Shown: positions 50,501 through 63,103, counted from the stretch's first letter. The stretch: 64,000 nucleotides of DNA from Rhyzopertha dominica (GCA_025024175.1 QCXZ01000001.1:14880001-14944000); one strand, 5' to 3'. Translations and numbers: made by a program. The notes: a model not told the origin generated them from the sequence alone.

Positions 50501-51854
50501 TCCTCCTCACACTATAAGAGATTGTGCTCCTATTTTAGCTAAACCGCTGCTACATCTGTTTAATTTAATATTGCAATCATCAGTATTTCCCTCAACCTGC
50601 AAAAAAAGCAAGGCTCTGTCCAGTTTTAAAAAACGGAGAATTCTTTGGCAATTGTAACTATAGACCTACTTCTATCCTGAGTAATTTTTCTAAGGTGTTA
50701 GAGAGCACTTTATATAAGTAAGTATACGATTTTGTCCGCACAAATCTACACTAAGTAATCTGACATACGTGTCGGAGAACATTGACAGCCAGGGTCAGGT
50801 AGATGTCATATCTATGGATATTTAAAAAGCATTTGATAAAATGGGCTTTTTTTATCCTCATCAGCAAACCTCGTTGGCTGGGTCTGTTCAATAATCTATG
50901 TAGCTTAATGTTTCTATGCTGCCAATCGTGTGCAAATAGTTTCCTACCAGCAAGTGTTTTCTTCGCCTCACCATGTAACTTCTAGCATTCCTTAAAGATC
51001 AAGTTTGGATTCTGTGCTTTTCTACATCAGAGCATAAAGAATGTCGACGAATGGTGTCGTAATAACGACCTATCTTTAATTACATCTAAGTGCTATGTTA
51101 TTCGCGCTTTTCATTCAATCTGTGGAAGTGTGTCACATATTTATCGTTTGTATATAAAATTATGCATTCCAAAATAGATGCACCTATATTGTTTTAATGT
51201 CGTAATATTCAAGTACCGCAAACTGCTAAACGCCAGCAGGTCACTTTTGCTTTAAAGAAAAGTAATACCAACTTCTTGTTGCATTCGCCTATTAATTTTG
51301 CTTGTTGTAGCTGTAATATGTTACTTCAGCAGTTTGAGATATGGACTGCAGTTCATTGAATTCTGTGATGAGCAAAACTGAATCGCTAATACTGCTGTTT
51401 ATTGGTCTGTGAACACTAAAGGTTATTATTTTTATTAATAATTAATCCACCCCGCTATTTTGCCTTTCTCATACTTCCATCTTTGTTACAGGACAGCATG
51501 CCACTTAGGATTAAGAATATCCACATAGTCAACCAACCGTACATCTTCAACATGGTATTTGCCCTCTTCAAACCATTCTTAAGAGAGAAACTGAGGAGTC
51601 GCATTATTTTCCACGGAACCGATCGCAAATCTCTTCACAAATACATGGACCCAAAATGCTTAGCTGCTTGCTATGGAGGCACCCTGGAAATACCAAGGGT
51701 GGGTGGCCCGCAGTGGTACCAGCTTCTTCAAAAGTGTGATAAGGAATATGAAGGTATAAAATTATTTGAAATTCGAAATATAGATGTATTACGAAAGCTT
51801 TTTTTTGTTGCAGCGATCAATTCCTATGGTTACAATAAAAAAGTTGAAAAGTGA
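41571..51854 (+). CDS. CRAL-TRIO domain lipid-transfer protein (alpha-tocopherol transfer protein/clavesin-like), gene 1
   Basis: Six exons with consensus GT-AG borders and consistent phase: 41571-41750, 44596-44690, 44745-44898, 48640-48833, 51492-51753 and 51814-51854 (TGA). Exon 41571 starts in phase 1 without an ATG, so the start lies in an upstream exon (candidates listed separately; total about 310 or 320 aa, normal for the family). The first exon here carries the N-terminal helices (ELPSVKLRDF, then a Glu-rich stretch and VVALRDLLK). The next two carry the CRAL-TRIO-N hallmark [16 protein letters not shown] and KRYYAFKVKHA. The lipid-binding domain follows: GRRILIIELG, AVVIFDMDGLSL, WQFTPPFAKRIVDWLQ, HIVNQPYIFN, KPFLREKLRSRIIFHGT, ACYGGTLEIP. 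The C-terminus is AINSYGYNKKVEK. Family members bind hydrophobic ligands (tocopherol, retinoids, phosphoinositides) and shuttle them between membranes; the ligand here is unknown. Introns of 54 and 60 nt alternate with kilobase introns loaded with mobile elements. No stop or frameshift was seen, so it looks functional. Confidence 0.93.
42909..44110. mobile_element. 1.2-kb TIR element in intron of gene 1
   Basis: CAGTGGCGGCT at 42909 and its inverse AGCCGCCACTG at 44100-44110 bound the element, and similarity extends a few bases inward (GTAAGAAG/CTCTTACT). Such ends are common on insect hAT-type and related non-autonomous elements, but no 8-bp target duplication was seen. No transposase was recognised inside. 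It lies in the 2.8-kb intron between 41750 and 44596. Confidence 0.55.
46010..47826. mobile_element. 1.8-kb fold-back element in intron of gene 1
   Basis: About 280 bp at the left (46010-46270) return inverted at 47555-47826. Matches include GGCAACGAA/TTCGTTGCC, GTAGAAGC and TTTTGGCACAGTT, ACTAAAAGTACTGATG, AAAGGT, TTGTTCGTTAATA, and near the centre ACTTTTTTGCTAGGA with AAGGAGATAT. The 1.3-kb centre is AT-rich; a 69-codon minus frame (46693-46484) with EIVGDLLAATAIHYEDCYNR is unrecognised. Confidence 0.75.
50060..51380 (+). pseudogene. Jockey-like LINE remnant in intron of gene 1
   Basis: Frames chain as PKNFWNFVCSKKDLN, GPDATPPHTIRDCAPILAKP, LLHLFNLILQSSVFPSTCK, NYRPTSILSNFSKVLE (RT motif 1 region), ENIDSQGQVDVI, stop, KAFDK (motif A), KNVDEWCRNNDLSLITSKCY (thumb) and the C-terminal KSNTNFLLHSPIN. 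The FADD/YADD motif is lost. The order matches a jockey-group RT in the same orientation as the host gene. It ends about 110 bp before the exon at 51492. Confidence 0.75.
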
Positions 51855-51859
51855 GCACC

Positions 51860-53840
51860 ACCGTCTTGCCATTACATCCTGTCAACTTAATTCTGTAGGA
51901 TATAGTCAATTACTTGTTGCAGTCAAAATACGAGTGAACAACATCGCATGGTGCTTTCATTGCTCAAACGTTTTGTATTTTGTTAGGGTACATCGGTTTA
52001 TTTTAATAGTAGCGTTGTTATTTATTTTTAGTACGTCATTGAAAATGTGATTTTAAACAAATGTTAAATGAACGTGAGTTATGTCACCGTTCAGTATTTT
52101 TATACAATTTCTACTCTACTTCTAGTTATGAAAATAAACTTTGACGATAAGTAAATTGTGTTATATATATGATTTCGAGATCTAAATGAGTTTCCTACTT
52201 TTCAGTGCATATATAGTTTTTATAGTAAGTAGCTCTCATTAACCAACAGATAACGTGAAAAATTAAAGACTCCATAAAAATCCAATATCGTGATATAAAA
52301 ATTAATAGCTGGGGTGTCTCTACACCATGCATTATTACAAAACGCTTTGATAACGGTCCGCAAAGCAATGATTTTTTTGATCAGATCTGCATAGCACACA
52401 TATGAAAAAAATATTTATGTGAAAATATCGGACTATAGCTACTTAACTCACTTATGTATTTATTATAAGTACATTTTTGCCAAGAAACGAAGAGAGCCTA
52501 CGCGTCCGCGCATTTTTCTTATGAAGGTCTCTTTATAGCAGCATTTAACTTATTGCTATTGCCATTATAAGACGAGATATAATGTTTATATTCATAGGCA
52601 TGGTAAGTTTTCGTCTTCTATTGTCCTGTTAGTAGCTTCCTTTCCTATTGTTCTTTTTGAACTAGAATATAGTTCAGAAAACCATCTAGTTCAGAAGACC
52701 AGTTTCTTATTTTAACTTTTATTCAACTATACGTCAACTGAACAAGAAGAAGAAAATATGGATACAACTTTGAACAATTATTGTTAATGAAAACAATCAA
52801 AATTCCCAAAACAATGTTTTTCTGCGCGCAGGTGCCTGATGAATTTAATAGAACGGCGATAAGTCTGTCAGTCATTCTACAGTTATAAACTAATACCAAA
52901 ATTCAGTACAGCCCTATGTGTTTTACGAACACTCCGTCTCTTACCGACACCCTACATTTTCAAGGTTCATTTGTTCATTTATCACTTTGAAAACTGAATT
53001 GTGACAGAATTCTTAAATATCTTAGAATTATTACTGTACCAACTAACTTCTTTTTAGCATAGGGTGAAAGAAACAATTTATTAGTGTATGATGTCATGGT
53101 TTCGTTGAAAACTGGGTGATCAAGTGCTCGATGTAGATGTAACCAAATTTGATCTTCGAACATCAGAAAAAGCGTTTGGAATATTCATGCAACAAATTTC
53201 GTCGTGCGTACGGATGCTCGTGCACTAACTAGGACCTCTGTTAGGTATATTGCAACCGTGTACTATATCAACGTGATTATTTGATTAAATACCTACCTAC
53301 GTACACTGGACTTTACTTTATTAACTATATAGGAGGTAAAAGTATTGTCAGCTTTGCCCGGAAACCAAAACCAGGACCTTTTATTTGCTGCTTAAATGTG
53401 ATGCCGCTACACCACAAAAGCGCTATTCAGATTCGAGATAAACGCGGCATATGTATACGTCATAGTTTTACTCCGTGTAACGTTACTGAATTATTATTAT
53501 AATTATAAATAGATTCAGACGAAATTATCTTTGATCAGTAATTAACTTCAGTCATTGAACAATAACAATAATTATCAATAAAGGATTGTACTTACATCTA
53601 TAAGCAGCTTAACCAATATTTCAAAATATTAGTAAAGCAAGTCAAGTCAAAATAAAGCTCAGGCACTGGAAAACTATACTTTCCTCGCAACAAAGCCAGT
53701 ATCTGAAGAAAACTCTTAAAACAACGAAACAGTTTGTAGCTTTAGCAAGACTTAACAAACAGGGAAATTTAAAAAAAGCGTATACAATAATAACTTATCT
53801 AAGGACCTTTAAGCAAACTCATGAATTTGGTTTGCAGAGC
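51860..53840. other. Intergenic spacer downstream of gene 1
   Basis: Contains the gene 1 poly(A) signal. A 73-codon frame at 53281-53502 (KPKPGPFICCLNVMPLHHKS) is unrecognised. Confidence 0.4.
52133..52138 (+). terminator. Poly(A) signal of gene 1
   Basis: AATAAA about 280 nt after the gene 1 stop codon at 51854; the first canonical hexamer seen downstream. It predicts a 3' UTR of roughly 300 nt. Confidence 0.5.
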
Positions 53841-53849
53841 GTACAACAT

Positions 53850-54300
53850 GACTGCATATTGCTGCATGTGGAGGTAAATTGGCTTAACCCGTTCGATGTA
53901 CATATGTATTTACCAGGTAAAATGCATTGAGAAGACACGAAGACAAGGTCGAACGGGATTGGGAAAGCGACGTCGTGAAAAATGCGATTCTCAACTTTGG
54001 ACACAAAGGCATGTGCACCGTTGTTAGAGTAATGGCGTGGGGCAAGGGCTATTATAGCTCATAGAAGTAGATTACCTCTGGTTTTCATCAAAAGTAATAT
54101 GATCGCCCCATAAGTAGTGGAACCACAAGTTTTACCCCACGTCAATATCTCTCTAATCCATTTTTTCAACAACAAAATGCAAGATAACATGTAGACAGAT
54201 TTACATTGGACTACTTTCTACAAAGCAACGTTAGTATGTTGCCTGGTCCACCAAGATTTCTAGATTCTTCATCCATTAATGCGTTTGAAATTTAATGGTT
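53850..54300 (+). pseudogene. Tc1-like transposase remnant, copy C
   Basis: Reading LNFGHKGMCTVVRVMAWGKG corresponds to the Tc1 block VFGGGSVMVWGGI. It is followed by PLVFIKSN, VLPHVN, HFFNN and a LPGPPRFLDSSSINAFEI-like decay of WPARSPDLSPIEHLWD. Stops throughout. It is more divergent than copies A and B. Confidence 0.55.
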
Positions 54301-55440
54301 AGAACGTTAGAAAATTTACTCTATCATCCAGAGCCTGTAAGAACACTTCGTAATACTGTAGAAGTTTTATTAATTTAATTTAAATCCTTACTTAGTTTAA
54401 CCCAACAGACTTGTTATCCAAGCTTATTCAAATAGAAAGATTATGTTGATGCTCTTATTTCTATCTCATTCTGTATGTTTGTTATGTTTCGTTTTTACTT
54501 GTTAAACATGAGAATTAAATAGGCAGTTGAACATTGAAAGTATAAACTTTATAGCCATTCGTTATCCCCTCCTATGCAAAATCTTAGCAGCTCAAGAAAA
54601 GCAGGTTTTTTTCATATAAAAATGGTAGAATAGCAAAACTAGAGATGATAAATGAAACATGACCACCGCACGTTATATAACAAAATTAACAAGAAACCTA
54701 AAATCGTAATTGTAGATACGGAGCTTGTTTTAGCATGGCATAAAGTACTAGATTTAATTTCGATTCCTAAAAGTAAAATGAACTGAATAAATTTCTTTAT
54801 CTCCTAAAACACTTTAATACCCTCGTCGTACTTAGCCTGTTTAAAAAAACAAATAAATACATATTAATACAATCTTATAATAATATAAAAGACTTGCTCC
54901 ACATTGACCTTGTCGATTCAAAAAATCTTAATTAGGTGCTCCAATAATAATTTAAAAATTTTATTCCATTTGTTTATCAAAAAGATAAATCGATTTTGGT
55001 TTACAATTTTATATACTAGACTATTATTGCACGGATTTAAAATCCGGTCCAGCCCAACTGCGTACATTATGGTAAAGGATATGAATTATTTTAATTATAC
55101 TACTCCTATTTGTTCTTAAATTAATTGTTAAGCGTTTTTTAATTACATATAGATGCCTACATTATTGTTGCACAGCAACAATGGAATCATAAATGGTGTA
55201 ATCAGAAGCAGCAGGCATTTTGCAGTGGAAAGTAGTTTCATGATTGAATAATATTGATTAGATTATTGCTTGACCTTTTTTTGCAAAGCAAACAAATTTA
55301 ATCATAGCAAAAATTCCACAGAACAACTGTTACGAGCAATCGATTTGCGCAAATTCTGTTAGGCGAGGCCTAGCAGGTACTTCGATGCAGTAAAGCGTAA
55401 ACCAATAAACATATTTAAATGAGTTCAAGCAAGAAGTCAT
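54301..55440. other. Intergenic spacer between the two gene ends
   Basis: AT-rich, no coding or RNA gene recognised. Confidence 0.4.
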
Positions 55441-55454
55441 AAATAACACATACA

Positions 55455-55460
55455 TTTATT
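55455..55460 (-). terminator. Poly(A) signal of gene 2
   Basis: AATAAA on the minus strand about 90 nt beyond the TAG at 55550, a normal distance for an insect 3' UTR. Confidence 0.55.
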
Positions 55461-55549
55461 TAAGCTACAGGTTAGCAAAACGTACAAANATTGTCCGATT
55501 ATGTAGTAAATTGAAGTAACTCCAGCGTATTCCATCAGATCGTGGCAGC

Positions 55550-58500
55550 CTATACTTTCTCCTTTGTGTAACCGAAGGTGTTGCACACTAGAAATGTAAC
55601 AAAAAAAAGTGTTATAAAACACGAACTTGACACAGTTATACAAGTGAATCGCGGTGGAAGTAGTTTAACGCTTACTAAAATCTTAAAGTGTTACATAACA
55701 AATGCTATACCGATCCATGCATAGAGCAAATTTGAAAGCTAAATTTGAAGGAGCCCATGTGGTCGTTAATTCATTACTTGAGGGGATCCCAACGCAGTGC
55801 GGTGTATATGTGAAAAATGTCATCGCAAACGAAAGTGACTGTAATTAGAAGCTGGATTTCGACACTAATACTCACGTTCAAATTCCTTTTCATAATGACT
55901 GAGCATTTCAGCTAGTAGTGCACCTGGGTACTCAGGAATGTCCGCAGTACCTCCCAAATATTTTGGCAAGCATTCAGGTGGTATTATTGATGTCAGTGAT
56001 TCAAAATTGGTTCCGTGGAAGAATATCTACAATCCACATCACAAAATAAATAGANCTATATTTCTGTAGCATCTTACCCTTCTTCGAAGCTTTTCTCCCA
56101 AAAACGGCTTGAATATTTTGAACAGCATATCAAAAATGAAGGGCTGGTTTATAATATGGACTCCTTTTAAGCGAACTGGAGTGCATTCCTGAAAGTTAAA
56201 CAGTGTTTACTAGTTCCAATTGATATTAATACACGTGGAGTTCCGTTCCACTAAATCAGTTTTATTGGAAAAAAAACTTAGACACAAATATGACGCAACT
56301 GCAACCCTGGCCCAATAAAAATATTGTTTTTACAAATCGATAATATTTGGTTTCTCCAAGAAAAGCAGTATAAAATATAGGACTGCAGAATATATATAGG
56401 CCAAGTGCTGCAACAGTTGTTCTCCCATTTCCCTTTATTTGCTTAAAGCATGCACAACTTGATAAATACGTGATTATTGTGCACTACTATTATCATACAA
56501 AAGTGATGGTTTGAATAAAATGGGAGAAACATGTAAATGGTGTCAGTTCCGCATACATTAAAAGGTGCAACGTATAACAAAGCTTCATTTAGGCTAAAAT
56601 ACAGGAGGAAAAATTTATCAAACCCCTATTTTGATAAGAAGTTTTAAAGCATCGAATTCGAACAACGAAAACTTTCAAAAATTGAATAGTTTAACAACCT
56701 ACTACTGCTCAAATATTTGTTCCCTTTTATTCTATTTTTACATACAAGACAACCCAATAGAGCAACACCATTTTACTTACAGGACCATACGAAATACACA
56801 CAACTTCCCATTTACAATTTGCAAATAAATTCTGCGGTGAATCATAAAAAACATTACTGATAACAATACTTCCGTATTTAACACAGCAAAACGAAGAAAT
56901 GTTAAAACAAAAAAAAAGTCTTTACGAAACAGTCAGTAAACTTACGGGTCCAATACAGCGATATGTGAAAGTGTCGATATTCGCTTTTCATCTCATTTTG
57001 CACATAAAATTGTTTGCAACACAGTAAGTACCGGGGAAAGACATAAAAGACCTACATAAGCGGGTATTGCACTTATTAATAATAAACGATAAGCAGCTCG
57101 ATAGGATTGATATCCTTGATATAGTAACGGTTCCAGATTAAGCAAATGTATTCTAATACACTATGTACCATAAGGAAGTAGTATTGTTGCTGGACATTGA
57201 AAGCTTTGGGAGATATACCAGTCATATTGGGTACCTATCTATATGTGCTTCAAAATTTAATTTGCAGGTTAGCATCACAACCAAGTCATTTACAAAATCC
57301 ACCGTTCACTTTTATGTTGCTTATTTGATCATTATAATCATGATCAGTAGGTGTCATATCAAATGTCTGTGAGAATTGAACGAATTTACATTTTTCAGCA
57401 TCAAAACCACTTTAGTGAGTTGTCAATACATAAAAATGTACAGAAAGTAATAACTATTCTATTTTCGTAAGTTTTTCATTACAGCCGTGTGAATAAGATG
57501 TAGGTATAGTTTTGCAACCTCGAGGTTCGTTTTTTTAACTGATGACCTGCTTTGTAAATGGCACTTCTTCAACTCTGTCAATATCCCTTGTACAACGATG
57601 TACTACACAGAAAAGTTTTAGCGTCTTTGCCTTTCTAGAAATTACAAGGTAGGCAGACTTCTTGGACTTTCGTATTATCATTGCTTTNTATGGCATGATT
57701 GATGTACACAGTGTTTATGGTTGTATGAGGTCAAGATAAAAAGTACTAATGTACTTTGCAAACTCTAATTTCTATTAACATTATGAAAGATATGATTGTA
57801 TACACCTGACTGAGTTGACAGCTATTATCAGACCCAGCAAAATGCTTTTCTATTTGGCTAAGAGGTTAACAACTTTTTTCGATACTTTTCGAGGCTAACA
57901 AATAAAAACAGTTATTAGTTGTTTATTTAACACAAAGTTTACTTAAACTTGGGAGTCATGGCCATGGCCACCTGTGCACGTGAGAGAAGCGCTTGCCCTT
58001 TCGCGCGATAGCATTGTCATACGGCATTTCCAAGCTTGGTAGGCCGAATTGCAGCAATTTTGTGAGGAATATCATCTTTGAGTTGATCCAAAGTGGTGGG
58101 CTCATTTACATTTACGCTAGTTTTCATATTCCCCAAAAATTAAAGCCAGGGCTGTCAAATCCGGGGAGCTAAATTAATTTGGCTTAAAACATCGTACAAA
58201 TCGTTGTTTTGAAAATCTAAAAAAGTATATTTATAAAAATAGTTATAATTATGTTTAACATAACTATTCCATATTTTTTCATCAGCGTTAGGTTAAGTGT
58301 GATTCTAAAGTTAGCTTTAAATTTTCATTATATTAATCTGTAAGAATTAAAATCTGTAAACTAAAAATGCCATGAGGAAGTCCTTTTTTATTTCCGTTTA
58401 ACATTAGCAATATCTAACTACAAAAAGAAAACGTATCAAAAATAAAGAAAGAGTCTTGCATTCAGTTTTTTACAAACCCTAGCCATATTAGGCATTAACA

Positions 58501-59590
58501 AGCCATAAGCTACAATAGCGATTTAAGCCATTTCATAGTATGTAAAAGAAACTGCGTACCAGTATAACTTATAAAAATCAATATTATTTAATTATATACC
58601 AATTTGCTTTAAACAATCCATTTCAATGACATGCACCCTAGGTCAGTATATTAGTTCACAACTTCGCTAATATCTGTAACCTTGTTTTTAATATTATGCG
58701 TTTAATTGTTCAATAATATTAAATTATAAACATTTGGGTTTGTATTTCGCTGTCAGCCCGTTAACCCATGCTTCGAAGATCCACTAGATGAGTACCCTGA
58801 TCCCTCCGAACCTGGGCCGCGGGCCGGGCTGGGCCCGGATCCGTTGGAAAAGCCCAGCCCTACGAAAGCTCTAAGTTGAAATAGGAAATAAAAATATCGA
58901 TATTGCCAAAGAGCTGTCGAGCCTTTTCCTGAATATAATATTTGTTTGAATGGTATTTATACCAATTGTTTTACTACTAAATTATTAATGTACCGTACTA
59001 TAAACAAAGAAAAATGATAAAAAACAACTTACCTGTACAAAGTCAACTACTAATTTAGCAAATCCTGGAGTAAATTGGCATACATGAGTTAAAGACAGTC
59101 CTTCCATGTTCAAAATAACGTGAACTCCCCCAACTTGTGTTTTAGGCTCGATCATAGCAACTTCCAATGCCATCAATATCGATCTGTACATGTCATGAAG
59201 TTTTACCTTTTTCGTATTCCAGTTTGCTAAAAGAGAACGCATTTAGGTTGAATTTTTGTTTTAGCCTGTCAGCTACACTCACTTCCTAAATTGGCAATCA
59301 TTATTCTGTATCCGGACGGACCTCTAGTTGGCATAAATATTACCATGTCGTCCTCGTAAACATGTTTTACACGGCTAGGCATGAGATCCTGTCCATACTT
59401 TGGATGTTTGAGCTTAAATTTGTAGAATCGTTTCATCTACGGGTTAAAAAAGGATGTAGAATAGCTTTACCGACAAAATAAAATACAAACTCTACCAGCC
59501 TGAAGGTACTCTCTGGATAAAATTTGCAAGGTCGAAGGAATTTTAATAAAAATGAGTCATCGTCCAATGGCAAGTTCAAACCTTCCTCTT
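55550..59590 (-). CDS. CRAL-TRIO domain lipid-transfer protein, gene 2 (paralogue, 5' end missing)
   Basis: Six exons on the minus strand, all with GT-AG borders: 59590-59496, 59436-59283, 59226-59033, 56188-56078, 56026-55876 and 55587-55550 (TAG). The first exon starts in phase 1, so at least one upstream exon is missing; none was recognised up to 64000. About 247 residues are encoded. In order they show [113 protein letters not shown] and the C-terminus [12 protein letters not shown]. Every exon aligns with gene 1, at the same lengths except that gene 1's 262-nt exon is split here into 111+151 nt. No disabling change was seen. It probably binds a hydrophobic ligand; replacement of pocket-region residues (for example QQTW in gene 1 by THVC) suggests a different specificity. 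Confidence 0.92.
57955..58165 (-). pseudogene. C-terminal fragment of a GAPPH-family transposase in intron of gene 2
   Basis: The minus strand reads [16 protein letters not shown] (decayed SPDLTPLDFFLWGYLKN), then [20 protein letters not shown] and [10 protein letters not shown] with a damaged basic tail. It has a frameshift between the two parts. Same orientation as gene 2. Confidence 0.6.
58740..58870 (+). other. GC-rich island with an open, Pro-rich frame inside gene 2 intron
   Basis: About 60 bp of very GC-rich DNA (GGGCCGCGGGCCGGGCTGGG) stands out in AT-rich DNA. The plus frame reads [20 protein letters not shown], then [18 protein letters not shown] and a stop. No family was recognised. 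It might be a transposon fragment or captured exon. Confidence 0.3.
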
Positions 59591-60089
59591 CTGCAAAATA
59601 GAAAGTAGTCATTCGCATAATAATTCAGTCCGTTTAGAAACTTAAGCTTAGATTAGGACAGGTATACAAAGTATTTGCTTCAAATGAACTCCTTATTTCA
59701 ATGATCATGCAAGGGTTTTGCGTCATCCACTGTCGTAGATTGTGAAGCAAACTATATTGCAATCAAGAAAATCTTGACAACTTAGAACTGTTTAAACATG
59801 CAATTTTATTTATTGTCGATCAAGTGAGAAGCACTGACATGCGTTGTTTAAAAGAAAGTAATACGGTCTCCATAAAATATAAACATTCCAGGATTCGTAA
59901 GTAAAACTCAAATTTTATTTAAACAAAGTTAAACCTGAAGTAGTTTTTATACTAAATAGAGCTAAAGAATTATTTATTATACGAAGGTTATTCCAAATTT
60001 TTGAACCAATACCAACATTGCAAAACAATAATGTGTATATAATGATGAAAGAAAATCAGAACAAAATCAAAAAAGGGTTTTAGTACATA

Positions 60090-60887
60090 TACAGGGTCCG
60101 CCATCTAAAACTCCCCTTATTTTCTTTATTTTTTTAGGTACAACCTTAAGTTATATGCCAAACTGTAGGTCTTTTTAAACTTTAAAATAGCATTAGTGGG
60201 TGTCTCAAAATTTTTTGCAGATTATCGTATTTTGCAAATAAAGTTAATTTTTGTAAATATTTTTTAACCTTACCCCGTATAATAAATATTGCACATAACA
60301 TACATAAAAATAATCTCCGCCATGTTCTGTTGCTCAGAATTTTAGAATTTAGTAGCTTTTGGCGGTACAAAATATGCCTACATACCCCTCGCTGCAAACA
60401 AATTTCCAAAATTTGGAGGAACTTTTAAATAAATCAAGTACAACGTTAGTTCTAAAGAGAGAGAGGCTAGAAAACGAAACCCTGCGATGAGGCTAGTGCG
60501 TAATGTAGAAAACCAAACTAGCCTCATCGCAAGATTTCGTTTTCTAGTATCTTTCTCTTTAGAACGAACTTTATACTAGATTTATTTCAAAATTACTCCA
60601 AATTTTGGGGTTTTTTGTGCAGCGATGGGTATGTAGGTATAATTTATACCGTAATAAGCTGTTAAACTAACACTAAAAACGAAACTAAACACTAAAAATT
60701 GTGAAGAGACAGAACATGGCGGCAAGCTTTTCTAATTTTTTATTGAGAAGGAGTAAAAATTCGCATACGTTGTAATGATACAAATTGAAGAAGATAAGAG
60801 TCGGCATCCAACTATGAAGTTCAAAAAGACCCACTTAACATTGTAAAAAAATACGAGCCTGGGGAGTTTTAGATCGCGGACCCTGTA
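60090..60887. mobile_element. 798-bp fold-back MITE (TACAGGGTCCGC ends)
   Basis: 27-bp terminal inverted repeats (60090-60116 and 60861-60887) match at 26 of 27 positions, with TA on both sides as in Tc1/mariner-class insertions. The whole element folds back. The centre has 15-bp perfect arms (60483-60497 and 60517-60531) round a 19-nt loop. AACATGGCGG-type blocks also match inside. No coding capacity. Confidence 0.88.
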
Positions 60888-61306
60888 TATTGCAAGTCAG
60901 ACAAATATACTAAATTCAGTATTTCTATATTTTGACACCTATCAACGAAATACCGAAATACGTCAGTTGCTTTTTATTCTAGCGGAAATTTCTAGCTGGC
61001 TAGCTTCTTTATGGTTCATGTGACTTCTGCCAGTGATGCCACAGACATTGTTTATAAAAAATAATGTATTGTACTATGTTTTACCTTTCTTTCAAAGTTA
61101 TGAGCAAAAAATATATTTTGCACAAAATAATGTCACCGTCAATTAAAAACACATTTAAAATATTTCTAAATTATGATTAATGCAAGGATGGTGTATTTAA
61201 CAGAAATACAAAGAATAACCATTTCAGTGGAGACATTATATACACTCAAGCCGAAGTGTTTCATATGTTTAGAGAAATTTTCCGAAGCTTAAAGGTAGAT
61301 TGAATA

Positions 61307-61607
61307 TAAAACTGACAGGAAGGAGCGTTACGTATCTATATATACACATGTAAACGGGTTGTTCGTAGCTGCTATTATCATCAGCGTAGACGGACCTAGC
61401 TTTTTTTCCCTAAAACACCGTTTAATGTACCCATCTAAATCATTAACTTCATTTTTCACTACATTACTCTGATGGCCTGTTAATCAGTATAGTAAATATA
61501 TTTTATACAATAATTCATAGTCTCAAGGATACTGTCCTACGCCACTGCCAAAGCTGAAACAGTAGTCCATGTGCAACCTCTATTTATGCTCCTTCCTGTC
61601 AGTTTTA
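61307..61607. mobile_element. 301-bp MITE-like element with 20-bp perfect TIRs
   Basis: TAAAACTGACAGGAAGGAGC at 61307-61326 is perfectly inverted at 61588-61607. There is no long open frame inside. A target duplication was not obvious. Confidence 0.65.
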
Positions 61608-62479
61608 CATAAAATGCCTCAGAGCACTGGGACATGTTAGTCAGTCCTCTCTTGGATGTACATAAAGGAGAAGAAAATGCGTAAATATAAACTAAATGCA
61701 ACTCAAGACGCAAGAGCTAAGTGAAGAAGACTCTAACAGGTGAATGGGATTTTTCAGATTAATCAACCTTTACTCAGTCGCCAGAATAGCTACTATTGGG
61801 TCATAGCATATTTCTCCATTAGATGAAAGCGGTGCATACCCAAAGATCTAAAAAGGTGAACGTCTGATTAGGCATAATACGAGACTGGCACACTCTAACT
61901 TAAGCAAATTCAGTGGAAAGTGCTTGGCTCTTCTTCAGAATCAAGTCAAGCTTAGAAATTTGTATCACAACGGCAAAAATTTATAAATACCAGCGAATGT
62001 ATTGTTCCAACAAGATGGGGCATCATCTCATTACCAGGTTAACATCCGTCTGCACTTTAACTTCGTCTTTCAAAATTGTTGGATTGGAAGGCGAGAACCG
62101 TTAGAATGACCATTTAGGTTTACAAATTTTAATCCTCTCGATATGTTCTTGCAGGGGCTTCTTAACAATAACCGTTTATAAAATTAAGCCACAAGACTTA
62201 GATGACTAAAAAGACGCATTACCAAATCCATCAAGTTAATTATGTTACAGATATTAAATAACGTTAGATTGCATTTCGATTTTAAATTGGTACTTGCTAG
62301 AACGATCTCGGAACACATTTTAAGTATCTTTTACATTAAATGTACTTTTAGTTTTCATTTGAAATAATTAAAGTTTTATTTTCACTAAATACAGTGTACT
62401 TGCATTTGATGCATTTATATCTTTTTTAAGGGTGTTTTTATGGAAGCCTAATAATTTAACACTTAGTCAGCTAGATTGA

Positions 62480-63103
62480 TCTATGCTGTCTCTGAAAAGA
62501 ATCACGGAGGATGACTTTTTACGGCATTGAAAGAAGCGAGAAATACTGATAGGGTCCCTAGCTGACTGTGCTCCAGTCCTCATATCTCCTTTGTGTTATA
62601 CCTTCAATTTAATTTTAAGATGCTCAACATTTCGTGATGTTTGGAAATGTGCATACATCTGTCCTATTTTCAATAAAGGTGTCAAATAGATATTGTAAAT
62701 TATAGACCTATGCTTTGTTGTGATATACATAGATGTATTTTCGGGGGTTAGGCGGAGTATTTATCCTCATCAACATGGTTTTTTTCCTGAGATCAACTAC
62801 TGCAAACTTGGCTTGTTTTACTCCGTTTCTAGCAGATTCTTTTGATAGCAGAGGTCAGGCTGATGTGGTTTGCACTGAGTTTAGCAAGGAATTTGATCAG
62901 GTTGATCATTTTATCAGTTATTGGGGTTTTGCACGGTTTTTCTTCACCATTATAGTTCTCTTGATGCAGTCCGCTACTGTTATTACACTTTAGACGAGTT
63001 CTTGGCTTCTTCCGGTTTTCCGCCGGGTTCCAACCTTAGCCCGTTACTGTTTCTTTTATTTATTAATGGTGTTTCATTTGCTATAGATTATATCAAATTC
63101 CAA

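Noticed and set aside
53281..53502. 73-codon frame with KPKPGPFICC
   Set aside because: No family recognised, no splice or promoter context.
61081..61110. Minus-strand donor-like GAAAG|GTAAAA as the missing exon of gene 2
   Set aside because: The text before it (FAHNFERK) does not resemble ALRDLLK and no upstream homology is present.
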